Translations under genes and position numbers: made by a program
Part shown: in pieces, positions 1 through 7,131 of the stretch
Numbering within the stretch: position 1 is the stretch's first letter
Layout of the letters: each line of letters starts with the position of its first letter
Notes under the pieces: generated by a model
What the model was told of the DNA's origin: nothing
Database searches by the model: none
Seen by the model: only the letters and a program-made list of their open reading frames with translations
NCBI RefSeq assembly: GCF_000686125.1
Contig: NZ_JMMA01000002.1
Coordinates: forward strand, 2,604,001-2,668,000
Source: Ruminococcus sp. NK3A76
Lineage (GTDB): Bacteria > Bacillota > Clostridia > Oscillospirales > Ruminococcaceae
Reading direction: 5' to 3'
Length of the DNA stretch: 64,000 nucleotides

Positions 1-1228
1 TAGCCTTATACATCTCCATATCGGCAGCAGCGAGGTAATCTCTGACTGAGAAGCCGCTGTCACGCTCGATACAGGAAGCCCCGTATGCGATACTGAGCTC
101 CTTATCCATTATACGGAATCTCTGCTGCTCTGTCAAGAGCTTGGAGATATAGCCCCTTGCAGTTTCAAGGTCAGCCCCGGGGAGTATCATCGTGAACTCG
201 TCGCCGCCCATTCTGAAAATGAGCGCACCCTCGGGAAGTGTTGTTTTAAAAAGCATGGTGGACATTCTGATATACTCATCGCCCACGAAGTGGCCGTAGT
301 TATCATTTATGAATTTAAGGTCATTCAGGTCTGCCGAGATAAAGCTGACAGGCTTGGGGGCTTCGTTTATACAGGTGATATACTTATCGAAATAGTGTCT
401 GTTAAAGGTATCTGTGAGCTCATCACGCAGCGCCTTGGCTTCGAGGGAAAGGCGCAGAAGATGCTGCTCGGTGATATTGTTTATAAGGGCGATTATACCC
501 TTGATATTGCCGTTTTCGTCTCTTACAGGGCGCTTTATCACTTCGAGGTAATCAGACACGCCGTCGGCCTTTTCCTCGATGACATATCTTGCGCCCTTGC
601 CTGTACGGATAATTTCGAGGTCGTTTTCCATAGCCTTGATAGCGTTTTTCTTATCCTTGCGTATCTCGACATCTGTCTTGCCCCTGATAGTCCAGTTTTT
701 ATCGTCTGAGTGGTCAAGGTGATGCCAGTAGTGGGTAGCGAAGATATATCTGCCGGCGTTATCCTTAAGGTAGATATTTGACGGCAGCTCTTTAAGCATA
801 TTCTCTATCTCATAGAACGAAGCCGAATCCTTAAGGCGTGCAGCGTTATCTATACGGCGGAAGATAAGCTCCTTATGAAGCGGCGGCATGATGACATCGA
901 CAGCACCCTTTTTAAGGCACTCATAGGTCACAGGCAGCTCGCTTTCGTCCTTACAGTAGATAAGCATAGGCACGGCCTCGATGATAGAGTCACGCTTTAT
1001 CCAGTCAAATATCCTATAATCATCTGCCGCAGCGGAGGTGGTATTTATTATTGCAGCGACGAACGAGCCTGCGCCCGAGCTGAACTGCGAGAAATCCCTG
1101 TTCTGTTCATCGACGGCTATGACGGTATACTTTTCTTCAAGCAGCTTACACAGCGGCGACGGGTCGGTATCATGCCCATAGACATACAGCACGAGCTTTT
1201 TTACCGCGGAAAACTCTATCTTTTCCAT
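1..1228 (-). CDS. Diguanylate cyclase, receiver-like + PAS + GGDEF (3' end outside window)
   Basis: Reads from ATG at 1228 (AGGAG upstream) to the window edge with no stop, so the C-terminus is missing. About 409 residues are visible. Residues 1-115 look like a response-regulator receiver fold (begins MEKIEFSAVKKLVLYVYG), then a PAS region around 120-245 (NIYLKDNAGRYIF), then a GGDEF domain with the exact signature RMGGDEF near residues 339-345. It should make cyclic di-GMP from two GTP. The receiver-like part has Asn in AAIINTT where the phospho-acceptor Asp is expected, so phosphorylation may not control it. Transcribed alone, away from the neighbouring small-RNA locus. Confidence 0.9.
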   Translation of the reverse strand, partial: MEKIEFSAVKKLVLYVYGHDTDPSPLCKLLEEKYTVIAVDEQNRDFSQFSSGAGSFVAAIINTTSAAADDYRIFDWIKRDSIIEAVPMLIYCKDESELPVTYECLKKGAVDVIMPPLHKELIFRRIDNAARLKDSASFYEIENMLKELPSNIYLKDNAGRYIFATHYWHHLDHSDDKNWTIRGKTDVEIRKDKKNAIKAMENDLEIIRTGKGARYVIEEKADGVSDYLEVIKRPVRDENGNIKGIIALINNITEQHLLRLSLEAKALRDELTDTFNRHYFDKYITCINEAPKPVSFISADLNDLKFINDNYGHFVGDEYIRMSTMLFKTTLPEGALIFRMGGDEFTMILPGADLETARGYISKLLTEQQRFRIMDKELSIAYGASCIERDSGFSVRDYLAAADMEMYKA

Positions 1229-1280
1229 TAGCTTCACTCCTCTGCCCCCATAAGCGAGGGCATATTATCCTATTATTTCT

Positions 1281-1309
1281 ATTTTATCACTTTTGGTAAA
1301 CGATTTCAA
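1281..1309 (-). promoter_or_regulatory. Sigma-A promoter of the diguanylate cyclase gene
   Basis: On the minus strand TTGAAA (1304-1309) and TAAAAT (1281-1286) are separated by 17 bp, about 50 bp upstream of the GGDEF gene start. Confidence 0.6.
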
Positions 1310-1389
1310 TTGACTGAACGACTAATATTCGGAGGTGTTTTTAGTAAATAATGACATAAAAAAGCCCCTGCCCAAAAAGCAAGCAGCGC

Positions 1390-1418
1390 TTGACAAAAAG
1401 GCAGGAGTGTGGTATAAT
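1390..1418 (+). promoter_or_regulatory. Consensus promoter driving the putative antitoxin RNA
   Basis: TTGACA at 1390-1395 and TATAAT at 1413-1418 with a 17-bp spacer: a perfect sigma-A promoter. No open reading frame follows; the transcript would start near 1425 and run into the terminator at 1504-1546. Confidence 0.85.
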
Positions 1419-1424
1419 CTAATT

Positions 1425-1548
1425 AACAGGTAGTCCGAGCTTCGGGAGAGCCGAACACTCCCCCGATATTAATGACGGACCCCTTGATTTAGTTTTTAGT
1501 GTTAAAACACCGCCAACTGTGCAAAGGTTTTGGCGGTGTTTTCTTTGT
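1425..1548 (+). ncRNA. Putative type I antitoxin RNA (RatA-like position)
   Basis: A roughly 120-nt transcript is defined by a perfect promoter and an intrinsic terminator and has no credible coding frame. It contains an outer stem GTCCG/CGGAC closing an inner TCGGGAG hairpin. It converges on the small hydrophobic peptide gene at 1580-1675 and shares its terminator, so the two RNAs should be complementary over about 50 nt at their 3' ends. That geometry is known from txpA/RatA in Bacillus. The antitoxin role is inferred from the arrangement; this RNA is not recognised as a named family. Confidence 0.6.
1504..1546. terminator. Bidirectional terminator shared by the small RNA and toxin genes
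   Basis: A 13-bp perfect stem AAAACACCGCCAA (1504-1516) / TTGGCGGTGTTTT (1530-1542) with a 13-nt loop. T-rich tracts flank it on the plus strand and more weakly on the minus strand, so it can stop both convergent transcripts. Confidence 0.85.
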
Positions 1549-1579
1549 TGTCCCCTTTTCAGGTTTCTCTAAATACTCA

Positions 1580-1675
1580 CTATTTCTTCTTGTGGAAGAT
1601 CAGATAGCAGAGGGTAATGACACCCACGAGCATATTAGTATATAACACCAGCTCGGTAAAGGTTATGTATTCCAT
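1580..1675 (-). CDS. Small hydrophobic peptide, holin-like type I toxin (31 aa)
   Basis: Thirty-one codons from ATG at 1675 to TAG at 1580, too short for routine gene calling. The peptide starts MEYITFTELVLYTNMLVGVI, is one hydrophobic segment, and ends HKKK. Short N-terminal polar part, single transmembrane helix and Lys tail match the 'putative holin-like toxin' (TxpA/BsrG-like) family, membrane-acting toxins of type I systems. AAGGAGGTGA lies 7 nt upstream and a perfect promoter sits at 1743-1771. The opposing small RNA and shared terminator support a toxin-antitoxin reading. Toxicity itself is inferred. Confidence 0.75.
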   Translation of the reverse strand: MEYITFTELVLYTNMLVGVITLCYLIFHKKK

Positions 1676-1679
1676 GCTA

Positions 1680-1705
1680 TCACCTCCTTGACCTTCATCA
1701 AGGAG
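1680..1705 (-). promoter_or_regulatory. 5'-UTR hairpin masking the toxin Shine-Dalgarno
   Basis: CTCCTTGA and TCAAGGAG form an 8-bp perfect inverted repeat (1684-1691 and 1698-1705) with a 6-nt loop. The toxin Shine-Dalgarno AAGGAGGTGA occupies 1680-1689, so most of it would be base-paired in the mRNA. Masked ribosome sites are usual in type I toxin mRNAs. Confidence 0.65.
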
Positions 1706-1742
1706 TGCCGCCTATCCTATATTTCGGACTCGAACAATCATT

Positions 1743-1771
1743 ATTATAGCACATATTCCCCAAGATGTCAA
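1743..1771 (-). promoter_or_regulatory. Consensus promoter of the toxin gene
   Basis: Minus-strand TTGACA (1766-1771) and TATAAT (1743-1748) with a 17-bp spacer; transcript start expected near 1736, giving a leader of about 60 nt before the peptide gene. Confidence 0.85.
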
Positions 1772-1794
1772 CATCCCAACAAATACCAAGCGCA

Positions 1795-1826
1795 AAAAAG
1801 CGGCAGAGAGCTCTGCCGCTTTTATT
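1795..1826. terminator. Terminator after the L,D-transpeptidase gene
   Basis: AAAGCGGCAGAG/CTCTGCCGCTTT stem with A and T runs on both sides, immediately after the stop at 1833 on the minus strand; it also insulates the toxin promoter. Confidence 0.8.
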
Positions 1827-1832
1827 GTTATA

Positions 1833-3602
1833 TTATTCCCAGTAAGCCACAACAGGTGTACCGATCGGCACGTTCTCATAAACATACTTAGCCGAATCGT
1901 AGGAAACATTTATACAGCCGTGCGAACCGCTCCACTTATAGAGCTCACCGCCGAAGTAGGGCTGCCATGTTGCGTCGTGGATACCGATCTGAGTGCCCCA
2001 GTCGGAGATATTGTTCCAGTAGGAAACCGTTGTTTCCCACTTATCGCCGCCGTTTTCGCCCTTCAGCTTGGAAGGAGATTCCTTTGTCCAGAGCTTATAT
2101 ACGCCCTCGGGAGTATTTCTGCCCTCGGTAGGAAGGCCGGAAACTATATCACATTCCCACTTCTTCTTGCCGTTTTTATAGAACCACATATGCTGTGCAT
2201 AGAAGTCTATCTCAAGGTAGGTATTGCCGATATCGTCCTTAGCAGTCCAGCAGTCGGGGTTGCCCTCGTAGTCGATACCGCCGGAGGAATAGAAGATAGG
2301 ATCAACAGTAACGCTCTTGCCGTCCTCTATCAGCTCGGTGATATAATCTGCCATACCGCCCTCGGGCTCGGTATTGAGCCACCAGCCGTAGATGCCGGAG
2401 CCGCCCTCTACTGTTATAGTGCCCTTATTTGTAGACTTGAACTTTCTGTCCTTACGGTAGGTATCATATTTTTCTGCAAGCTCATCGACATACTTATTGA
2501 CCTCATCTCTGTCAACAGAATATGAGCCGTCTTCATTGAAATCGAGCCAGTCGATAAAGCGTGAGCCCTTAAGCGTAGCCTTTTCATACACGAAGTCGAA
2601 GCTGATCTCGATATCTGCGATACCTGCAAGCGAATCATACTGCTTCTGAAGGTCGGAAGCGAGTATCGAGGGCTTCTCATAAACGTCAAGGTCAGCTATC
2701 GAGATATCGAAGTTGCCCTTTGCAAGCTCGCTGGAGATATATGCATATATATCGCCTATCTTGTCCTCATCTATACTGTTGCCGACCACCTCCTTGACGA
2801 GCTCGAAGCCGTCATCGGTACGGTCGATATATGCGTTCTTTGATTCTATTACGTTCTGCCCCTCGATAACGTTCTTCTTGATTATCGCATTGAGCTTTGT
2901 CTCGTTGAACTTTGAGTCGGGGTCGAACTCATAGCTGCTCTCGTTGCCCATTACCGACTTGAACCATAGGTTATGGTTCTGCTTTTCATATGCCTGAGTA
3001 ACGGCGTCCTGTATATTGCTTGAAAAATCAAGCTGCTTCAAGTCGATATCGACCCTTGTGCCGTCACGCTTGGTTATCGTTATCTTATCGTTGAAATCTA
3101 TCTGGCCTGTGAGCTTGGCTATAGCCTCGTCCTTTGTGAGCTTGCTGACGTCTATCTTATTTATCGTCGTATTTGCAAGGAACACGCCGTCGTAGGCCTT
3201 TTTACCGTAAGCATAGGCACCTATCACACCGCCGACTATAGCAAGTGCCATAAAACCGCACACTATATCGACAGCATGAGACTTTTTCTTCTTTTTCTTT
3301 CTTGACGAGCTATGGCCTGACGATGAGCTATGGCTGCGGCTTGACGAGCTGCGGCTGCTCTCGCGGCTGTACGATGTCTGGCGGCTCATCTGCGGCTGCA
3401 CCTCTTTCTTAGCCGGAACGGCAGCGAACGAGATATCATCGTCATCATCGTCGTTATCGTTCATAGCCATATTTTTAGCTATCTGCCTTGCAAGCTCCTC
3501 CTTACCCGAGGCAGCAGGGGCAGCAGGCACAACAGGCTCGGGATCCTTACCGGGATCTTCAGAGCCGAAGAATAGATCCTTTTCATTCGTTTCGTTAGCC
3601 AT
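1833..3602 (-). CDS. L,D-transpeptidase with peptidoglycan-binding domain
   Basis: 589 residues. Residues 1-110 are cytoplasmic and very Ser- and Asp-rich with a Lys stretch; residues 111-132 form one membrane helix; the outside part has a region resembling the peptidoglycan-binding domain found before YkuD domains (about 150-390) and a C-terminal YkuD catalytic domain ending with the active-site motif SHGCIN (Cys563). It should make 3-3 cross-links in the wall or attach ligands to it. The ATG is preceded by AAAGGAGG only at a distance of about 30 nt, an unusual start. Monocistronic, with its own promoter and terminator. Confidence 0.92.
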   Translation of the reverse strand: MANETNEKDLFFGSEDPGKDPEPVVPAAPAASGKEELARQIAKNMAMNDNDDDDDDISFAAVPAKKEVQPQMSRQTSYSRESSRSSSSRSHSSSSGHSSSRKKKKKKSHAVDIVCGFMALAIVGGVIGAYAYGKKAYDGVFLANTTINKIDVSKLTKDEAIAKLTGQIDFNDKITITKRDGTRVDIDLKQLDFSSNIQDAVTQAYEKQNHNLWFKSVMGNESSYEFDPDSKFNETKLNAIIKKNVIEGQNVIESKNAYIDRTDDGFELVKEVVGNSIDEDKIGDIYAYISSELAKGNFDISIADLDVYEKPSILASDLQKQYDSLAGIADIEISFDFVYEKATLKGSRFIDWLDFNEDGSYSVDRDEVNKYVDELAEKYDTYRKDRKFKSTNKGTITVEGGSGIYGWWLNTEPEGGMADYITELIEDGKSVTVDPIFYSSGGIDYEGNPDCWTAKDDIGNTYLEIDFYAQHMWFYKNGKKKWECDIVSGLPTEGRNTPEGVYKLWTKESPSKLKGENGGDKWETTVSYWNNISDWGTQIGIHDATWQPYFGGELYKWSGSHGCINVSYDSAKYVYENVPIGTPVVAYWE

Positions 3603-3686
3603 AAACCGTTTCCCCGTTACGACGAGGAATGCCTCCTTTCGGCTTATATGTACACATTTCTACACAATTAGTCTATCGTATATTTT

Positions 3687-3715
3687 ATTATATCACAAAG
3701 GGCAGACAATTGCAA
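3687..3715 (-). promoter_or_regulatory. Promoter of the L,D-transpeptidase gene
   Basis: Minus-strand TTGCAA (3710-3715) and TATAAT (3687-3692), 17-bp spacer, giving a leader of about 80 nt. Confidence 0.6.
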
Positions 3716-3784
3716 CAAAAATAATACACAATCTTACAGCAAATAAAAGCCCTTCAATAGTCAATAATCACACAGCCCCGGGTG

Positions 3785-4330
3785 TCACTTGAAAATGTCG
3801 TCATAATCGGGCTGTTCGATAGTATTCACAGCGGCGTTTGCAAGCGGGTCTTTTCGCTTTTTCTGCTTATTATAGTAATCGATGATGATTATTATCACAA
3901 GCAGCACAAAGAGCCCGAAAGCCACCAGTGCGCCGATATTCTCAGCAGATGAATCAGTATTCTCGGTGCAGTTGCGTGAGGGGTCTGACGGGTCATAGTA
4001 GACTGTGACCTTTTTTCTTGCGACGAGGGCTGTTGTCTGCCATGCGGTATAGGCGGTATACTTTTTATCGTCAACCTCAAACTCGACAACGCCACGGTAT
4101 TTTGTCATACGCCTGCTCGACAGGCCGTTTTTGGTCTGCGTGCTTACCACCTCGCCCTGTGTTTCAGCGGTACAGGCCTCAACTATTTTGACCTTTTCCT
4201 GATGATCCATATATCGGTTTATACCGTATATCAGGGCAACCACTGCGCATATCGCAAACACGAGCCGTGTATGCTTCTTTATAAAGTCTCTTACAAACGG
4301 GATATCCGACAAGCTCCAGCGATGTCTCAC
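3785..4330 (-). CDS. DUF3592-type membrane protein
   Basis: 181 residues with two membrane helices (about 22-42 and 130-152) flanking an extracellular beta-rich stretch with the pattern YRGVVEFEVDDKKYTAYT followed by VTVYYDPSDPSR. That layout is typical of DUF3592 proteins, whose function is unknown. It lies just upstream of the YdcF-like gene on the same strand and may be co-transcribed with its neighbours. Confidence 0.75.
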   Translation of the reverse strand: MRHRWSLSDIPFVRDFIKKHTRLVFAICAVVALIYGINRYMDHQEKVKIVEACTAETQGEVVSTQTKNGLSSRRMTKYRGVVEFEVDDKKYTAYTAWQTTALVARKKVTVYYDPSDPSRNCTENTDSSAENIGALVAFGLFVLLVIIIIIDYYNKQKKRKDPLANAAVNTIEQPDYDDIFK

Positions 4331-4416
4331 AGTTTAAGCCTCCTTGTATTTTTTGTTTTCTTCTCCCTGAAAAAGCAGTGAAGTGAACTTCTCAGCATTC
4401 ACTGAGTGCCGGCGCT

Positions 4417-5199
4417 TCATGATGATACGAAAAAGTATGTAAGCGTGAGCCATTCACGCACCCAGTAGGTCGGCAGGTATCTGAGCTCTGTTTCGGCGGC
4501 AAGGCCGAAGGCATCTATACCGTCGTTCTTGGCGATAAGGCCTGCACGGTAGATATGGTAGCCGTCGGAAACAAAGCATATATTCCCGGTTATGCCACGC
4601 TCTTTGAGCAGGGCGTAGGAGAAATCCATATTCTCCTTTGTCGAGGTAGACTTGCCCTCCTCTATGATACGGGACTCATCTATCCCCTTTTCGACAAGAT
4701 AGTTTTTCATGACCTCGGCCTCTGAATAGTCCTCGTCCCAGCCCTTGCCGCCGGAGACTATACAGACACAGTCCTCATTCTCTGTGAGGTAGTCATACGC
4801 CTTATCGAGGCGGTGTGCGAGCATTCGTGAGGGGCGGTCGCCCTTTATCTGGCAGCCGAGCACGATAACTGCGTCTGCCTTACAGTGCTCGCCGTCCTTT
4901 ATCGCTTTATACATGAGCACAGACAGCACCGAGCAGTAGACTACGGCCGCTATTATCACAAGGGATACGAATATGACTATGACCTTGCCGCCGGGCGTTT
5001 TGAAAAGTGCGCCGACTATGGCCTTGAACTTATCAAAGAAGACCGTCACGAGTATCAGCGCACTGCTGACGGCTATACCGGCGACATTGCCTGCACACAC
5101 GACCGGGAGAGCCCTTAAAAAGCTCCACAGCAGCACCGATTCGAGCACGGCTATAACAAATCTTATCACCATTTTTGTAAGATCGACTTCCTTTTCCAA
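4417..5199 (-). CDS. YdcF/SanA family (DUF218) membrane protein
   Basis: 260 residues. Three or four hydrophobic segments in the first 100 residues precede a DUF218 domain: ADAVIVLGCQIKGDRPS, then SGGKGWDEDYSEAEVMKNYL and a STSTKENMDFS motif. Family members are linked to envelope integrity and vancomycin tolerance; the reaction is not established. The longest frame begins with TTG at 5199; ATG at codon 10 (5172) is an alternative. It starts 15 nt after the C39-like lipoprotein gene, so the two probably form an operon. Confidence 0.85.
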   Translation of the reverse strand: MEKEVDLTKMVIRFVIAVLESVLLWSFLRALPVVCAGNVAGIAVSSALILVTVFFDKFKAIVGALFKTPGGKVIVIFVSLVIIAAVVYCSVLSVLMYKAIKDGEHCKADAVIVLGCQIKGDRPSRMLAHRLDKAYDYLTENEDCVCIVSGGKGWDEDYSEAEVMKNYLVEKGIDESRIIEEGKSTSTKENMDFSYALLKERGITGNICFVSDGYHIYRAGLIAKNDGIDAFGLAAETELRYLPTYWVREWLTLTYFFVSS

Positions 5200-5214
5200 A
5201 TCCTTTAACAGCTC

Positions 5215-6291
5215 CTATTCTATAATGACAGCATGGCTGCCCTGCTCTTTATAGCGTTTATCAAAAAGCTCTGCGTCATACTTTATGGGCAGGACGCTGC
5301 GCTTTGACGGGTCGGCGCAGTAGATGGCACCCTTTTCCTCATCGTATCCTATGAGCACAAGGCAGTGTTCATTGTGGAGCCAGGTTATCTCCTTACCGTC
5401 GGCGGTAAGCCAGGTGTCGGTCTTTTTCGAGGCTTTAAGGTCTGTCGTTGCCCAGACAACGACGGGGGTGCCGTTGTTTATATACTTATACAGCTTATAT
5501 AGCTTACTGCCGGTGAGGTCTTTTGCCCTGAGGTCGGTATCCTGCGTGGCAAGGTACTTATTTGCAGCGTCGGCTATAGGCTTTGCATAGCAGCCGTAGC
5601 TGTCTTCATCGGCCGGGTCGCCGGGGAAAGCCTCGTTGGGGTCGGCACCGTAAAGCACCGTCCCGCCCTTTTTGCCCTTTTTCTTTTTCTCGGTAAAGGG
5701 TATCTTTTCAAGATAGTCAGCGGCTATCTCGTTTTTGGTCACATCAAAGCCGCAGTAGCGAAGCAGCGAGGTAAGTGCCGAGCACTCACAGCCGGTGGGA
5801 AGCGAGGGCTTAGAATACTGGCAGACATTCTGCACGGTGAGGATACACTTATCCCTCATAGTCGTGAGCTTTATCTCCTTTGACTGGGCGGTATATTCGA
5901 TAACGCCGTCCTTTCTGACATAGGCTCTGACGCTGAAAAACCCACAGTCGCCCTGCTTGCTGCTGACTATGGTGTATTTATTCCAGTCGGCGGCAACGAA
6001 GTAGTTCTCGGTCTTTGCCCCGGAGGCTGAGCGCATGAACACCTCATACCCCTCGGCTCCCTCAACGGGCTTCCAGCTAAGGTCAAATGTTCCCCGGGTA
6101 GACGAGCCCTTAAAGCCCTTTAAAAGCGGCAGAGTCACCTGCTCAGGGAGCTGCTCATCGCCCTGTGTGATGCTGACATCGGCATCGACTGCACTGCTCT
6201 CGTCTGCTGAGCTGCTGCCTGTCTTTACAGTACACGAGCACATCGAAAGCGCCAAGGCTGCCGCCGATACTGCTGCTATTTGTTTTTTCAT
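5215..6291 (-). CDS. C39-like peptidase lipoprotein
   Basis: 358 residues from ATG at 6291, chosen because GAGGTG lies about 9 nt upstream; the longer frame would need TTG. A lipoprotein signal ends at LSMC (Cys18). A fibronectin-III-like segment (about 55-135) precedes a C39_2-type papain-like domain with the Cys motif PTGCECSAL near 165-172 and a His in EHCLVLIGYDEEKG. It probably cleaves or binds peptides outside the cell. Upstream of ydcF on the same strand. Confidence 0.85.
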   Translation of the reverse strand: MKKQIAAVSAAALALSMCSCTVKTGSSSADESSAVDADVSITQGDEQLPEQVTLPLLKGFKGSSTRGTFDLSWKPVEGAEGYEVFMRSASGAKTENYFVAADWNKYTIVSSKQGDCGFFSVRAYVRKDGVIEYTAQSKEIKLTTMRDKCILTVQNVCQYSKPSLPTGCECSALTSLLRYCGFDVTKNEIAADYLEKIPFTEKKKKGKKGGTVLYGADPNEAFPGDPADEDSYGCYAKPIADAANKYLATQDTDLRAKDLTGSKLYKLYKYINNGTPVVVWATTDLKASKKTDTWLTADGKEITWLHNEHCLVLIGYDEEKGAIYCADPSKRSVLPIKYDAELFDKRYKEQGSHAVIIE

Positions 6292-6335
6292 ACCGGCTGA
6301 CACCTCGTTTCTTTTTATTAAACCGTCTGTCAAAT

Positions 6336-6470
6336 CCAGTTAACAGTTAAGAGTTAACAGTTAACAGTTGTGGTGTCCTGCCTGCGCAGGACGAATGCCC
6401 ATTCGGGCACGGGTCATGCCGAACCTCTTTGCCCCCGAAGGTGGGCGGATGGGTTTCACCTTGTCCCCAT
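6336..6470. repeat. Mosaic intergenic repeat, copy 1
   Basis: CAGTTAA heptamers (6338-6370), then a hairpin GTCCTGC/GCAGGAC (6375-6392), then the palindrome TGCCCATTCGGGCA (6396-6409). The remaining 60 bp are GC-rich and resemble decayed pieces of the larger dispersed element. Confidence 0.85.
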
Positions 6471-6480
6471 AAGCAATGCT

Positions 6481-7131
6481 TTAAACAAGTGTTTCAAAAA
6501 ACTGAAGCACCTCTGCAAGGGAAACAAACTCACACTCGGCCATTTTTCTTACCTCGGGGGTGTTCTCGACGATATCCGGCACGAGAAGTGCTCTCATGCC
6601 TGCACGGTGAGCGGAGATTATGCCGTTGTTTGAATCCTCTATCGCAAAGCAGTCTGCGGGGGCTTCGCCGAGGGCGGCGCAGGCCTTTAAATATATCTCC
6701 GGCTCGGGCTTTGAGTTTATGACCATATCGCCGCCTATGACCGTGCCGAAATACTCATCAATGCCTGCCGTTTTAAGGTGCGACATAACGCCTTTATACT
6801 CGGTCGAGGAGGCTATGGCGGTCTTTATGCCGTTAGCTTTGAGCCAGCGAAGGAGATCATTAGCACCCTCTTTGAGCTTCAGCCCCTCGGCGGCTATCAT
6901 TCTTTTAAACTCTGCAACACACTCGTCCTTTAAAGCAAGTATGTCCACCTGTGGGTAGGCTGCCTGAAGTATTGCTATACTGTCCTTGGTGCTGCGTCCG
7001 ATACACTCTCTTGCGTGTGGCTCGACATTTTCAAGGCCGTGCCTTTTACCGACTGCCGCCCACGCTTTAAGGCCGACTGTCTCGGTGTCGAATATAACAC
7101 CGTCCATATCAAATACTACCGAAAAGCTCAA
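6481..7131 (-). CDS. HAD-superfamily hydrolase, beta-phosphoglucomutase-like
   Basis: 216 residues. HAD motif I is DMDGVIFDTE (8-17), motif II ASSTEYKG, motif III around NSKPEPE, motif IV FAIEDSNNG. The helical cap after motif I places it with phosphoglucomutase/sugar-phosphate phosphatases, acting on a small phosphorylated metabolite in the cytoplasm; the substrate cannot be read from sequence. Its ATG overlaps the stop of the AAA ATPase gene by 4 bp, so the two are translationally coupled. Confidence 0.88.
   Translation of the reverse strand: MSFSVVFDMDGVIFDTETVGLKAWAAVGKRHGLENVEPHARECIGRSTKDSIAILQAAYPQVDILALKDECVAEFKRMIAAEGLKLKEGANDLLRWLKANGIKTAIASSTEYKGVMSHLKTAGIDEYFGTVIGGDMVINSKPEPEIYLKACAALGEAPADCFAIEDSNNGIISAHRAGMRALLVPDIVENTPEVRKMAECEFVSLAEVLQFFETLV

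Noticed and set aside
1425-1548. Possible SRP RNA, 6S RNA or riboswitch
   Set aside because: No GGAA-tetraloop SRP core or 6S bubble, and no downstream gene on the same strand for a riboswitch to control.
1920-2525. 201-codon plus-strand frame
   Set aside because: Lies wholly inside the L,D-transpeptidase gene on the other strand, with no start signals.
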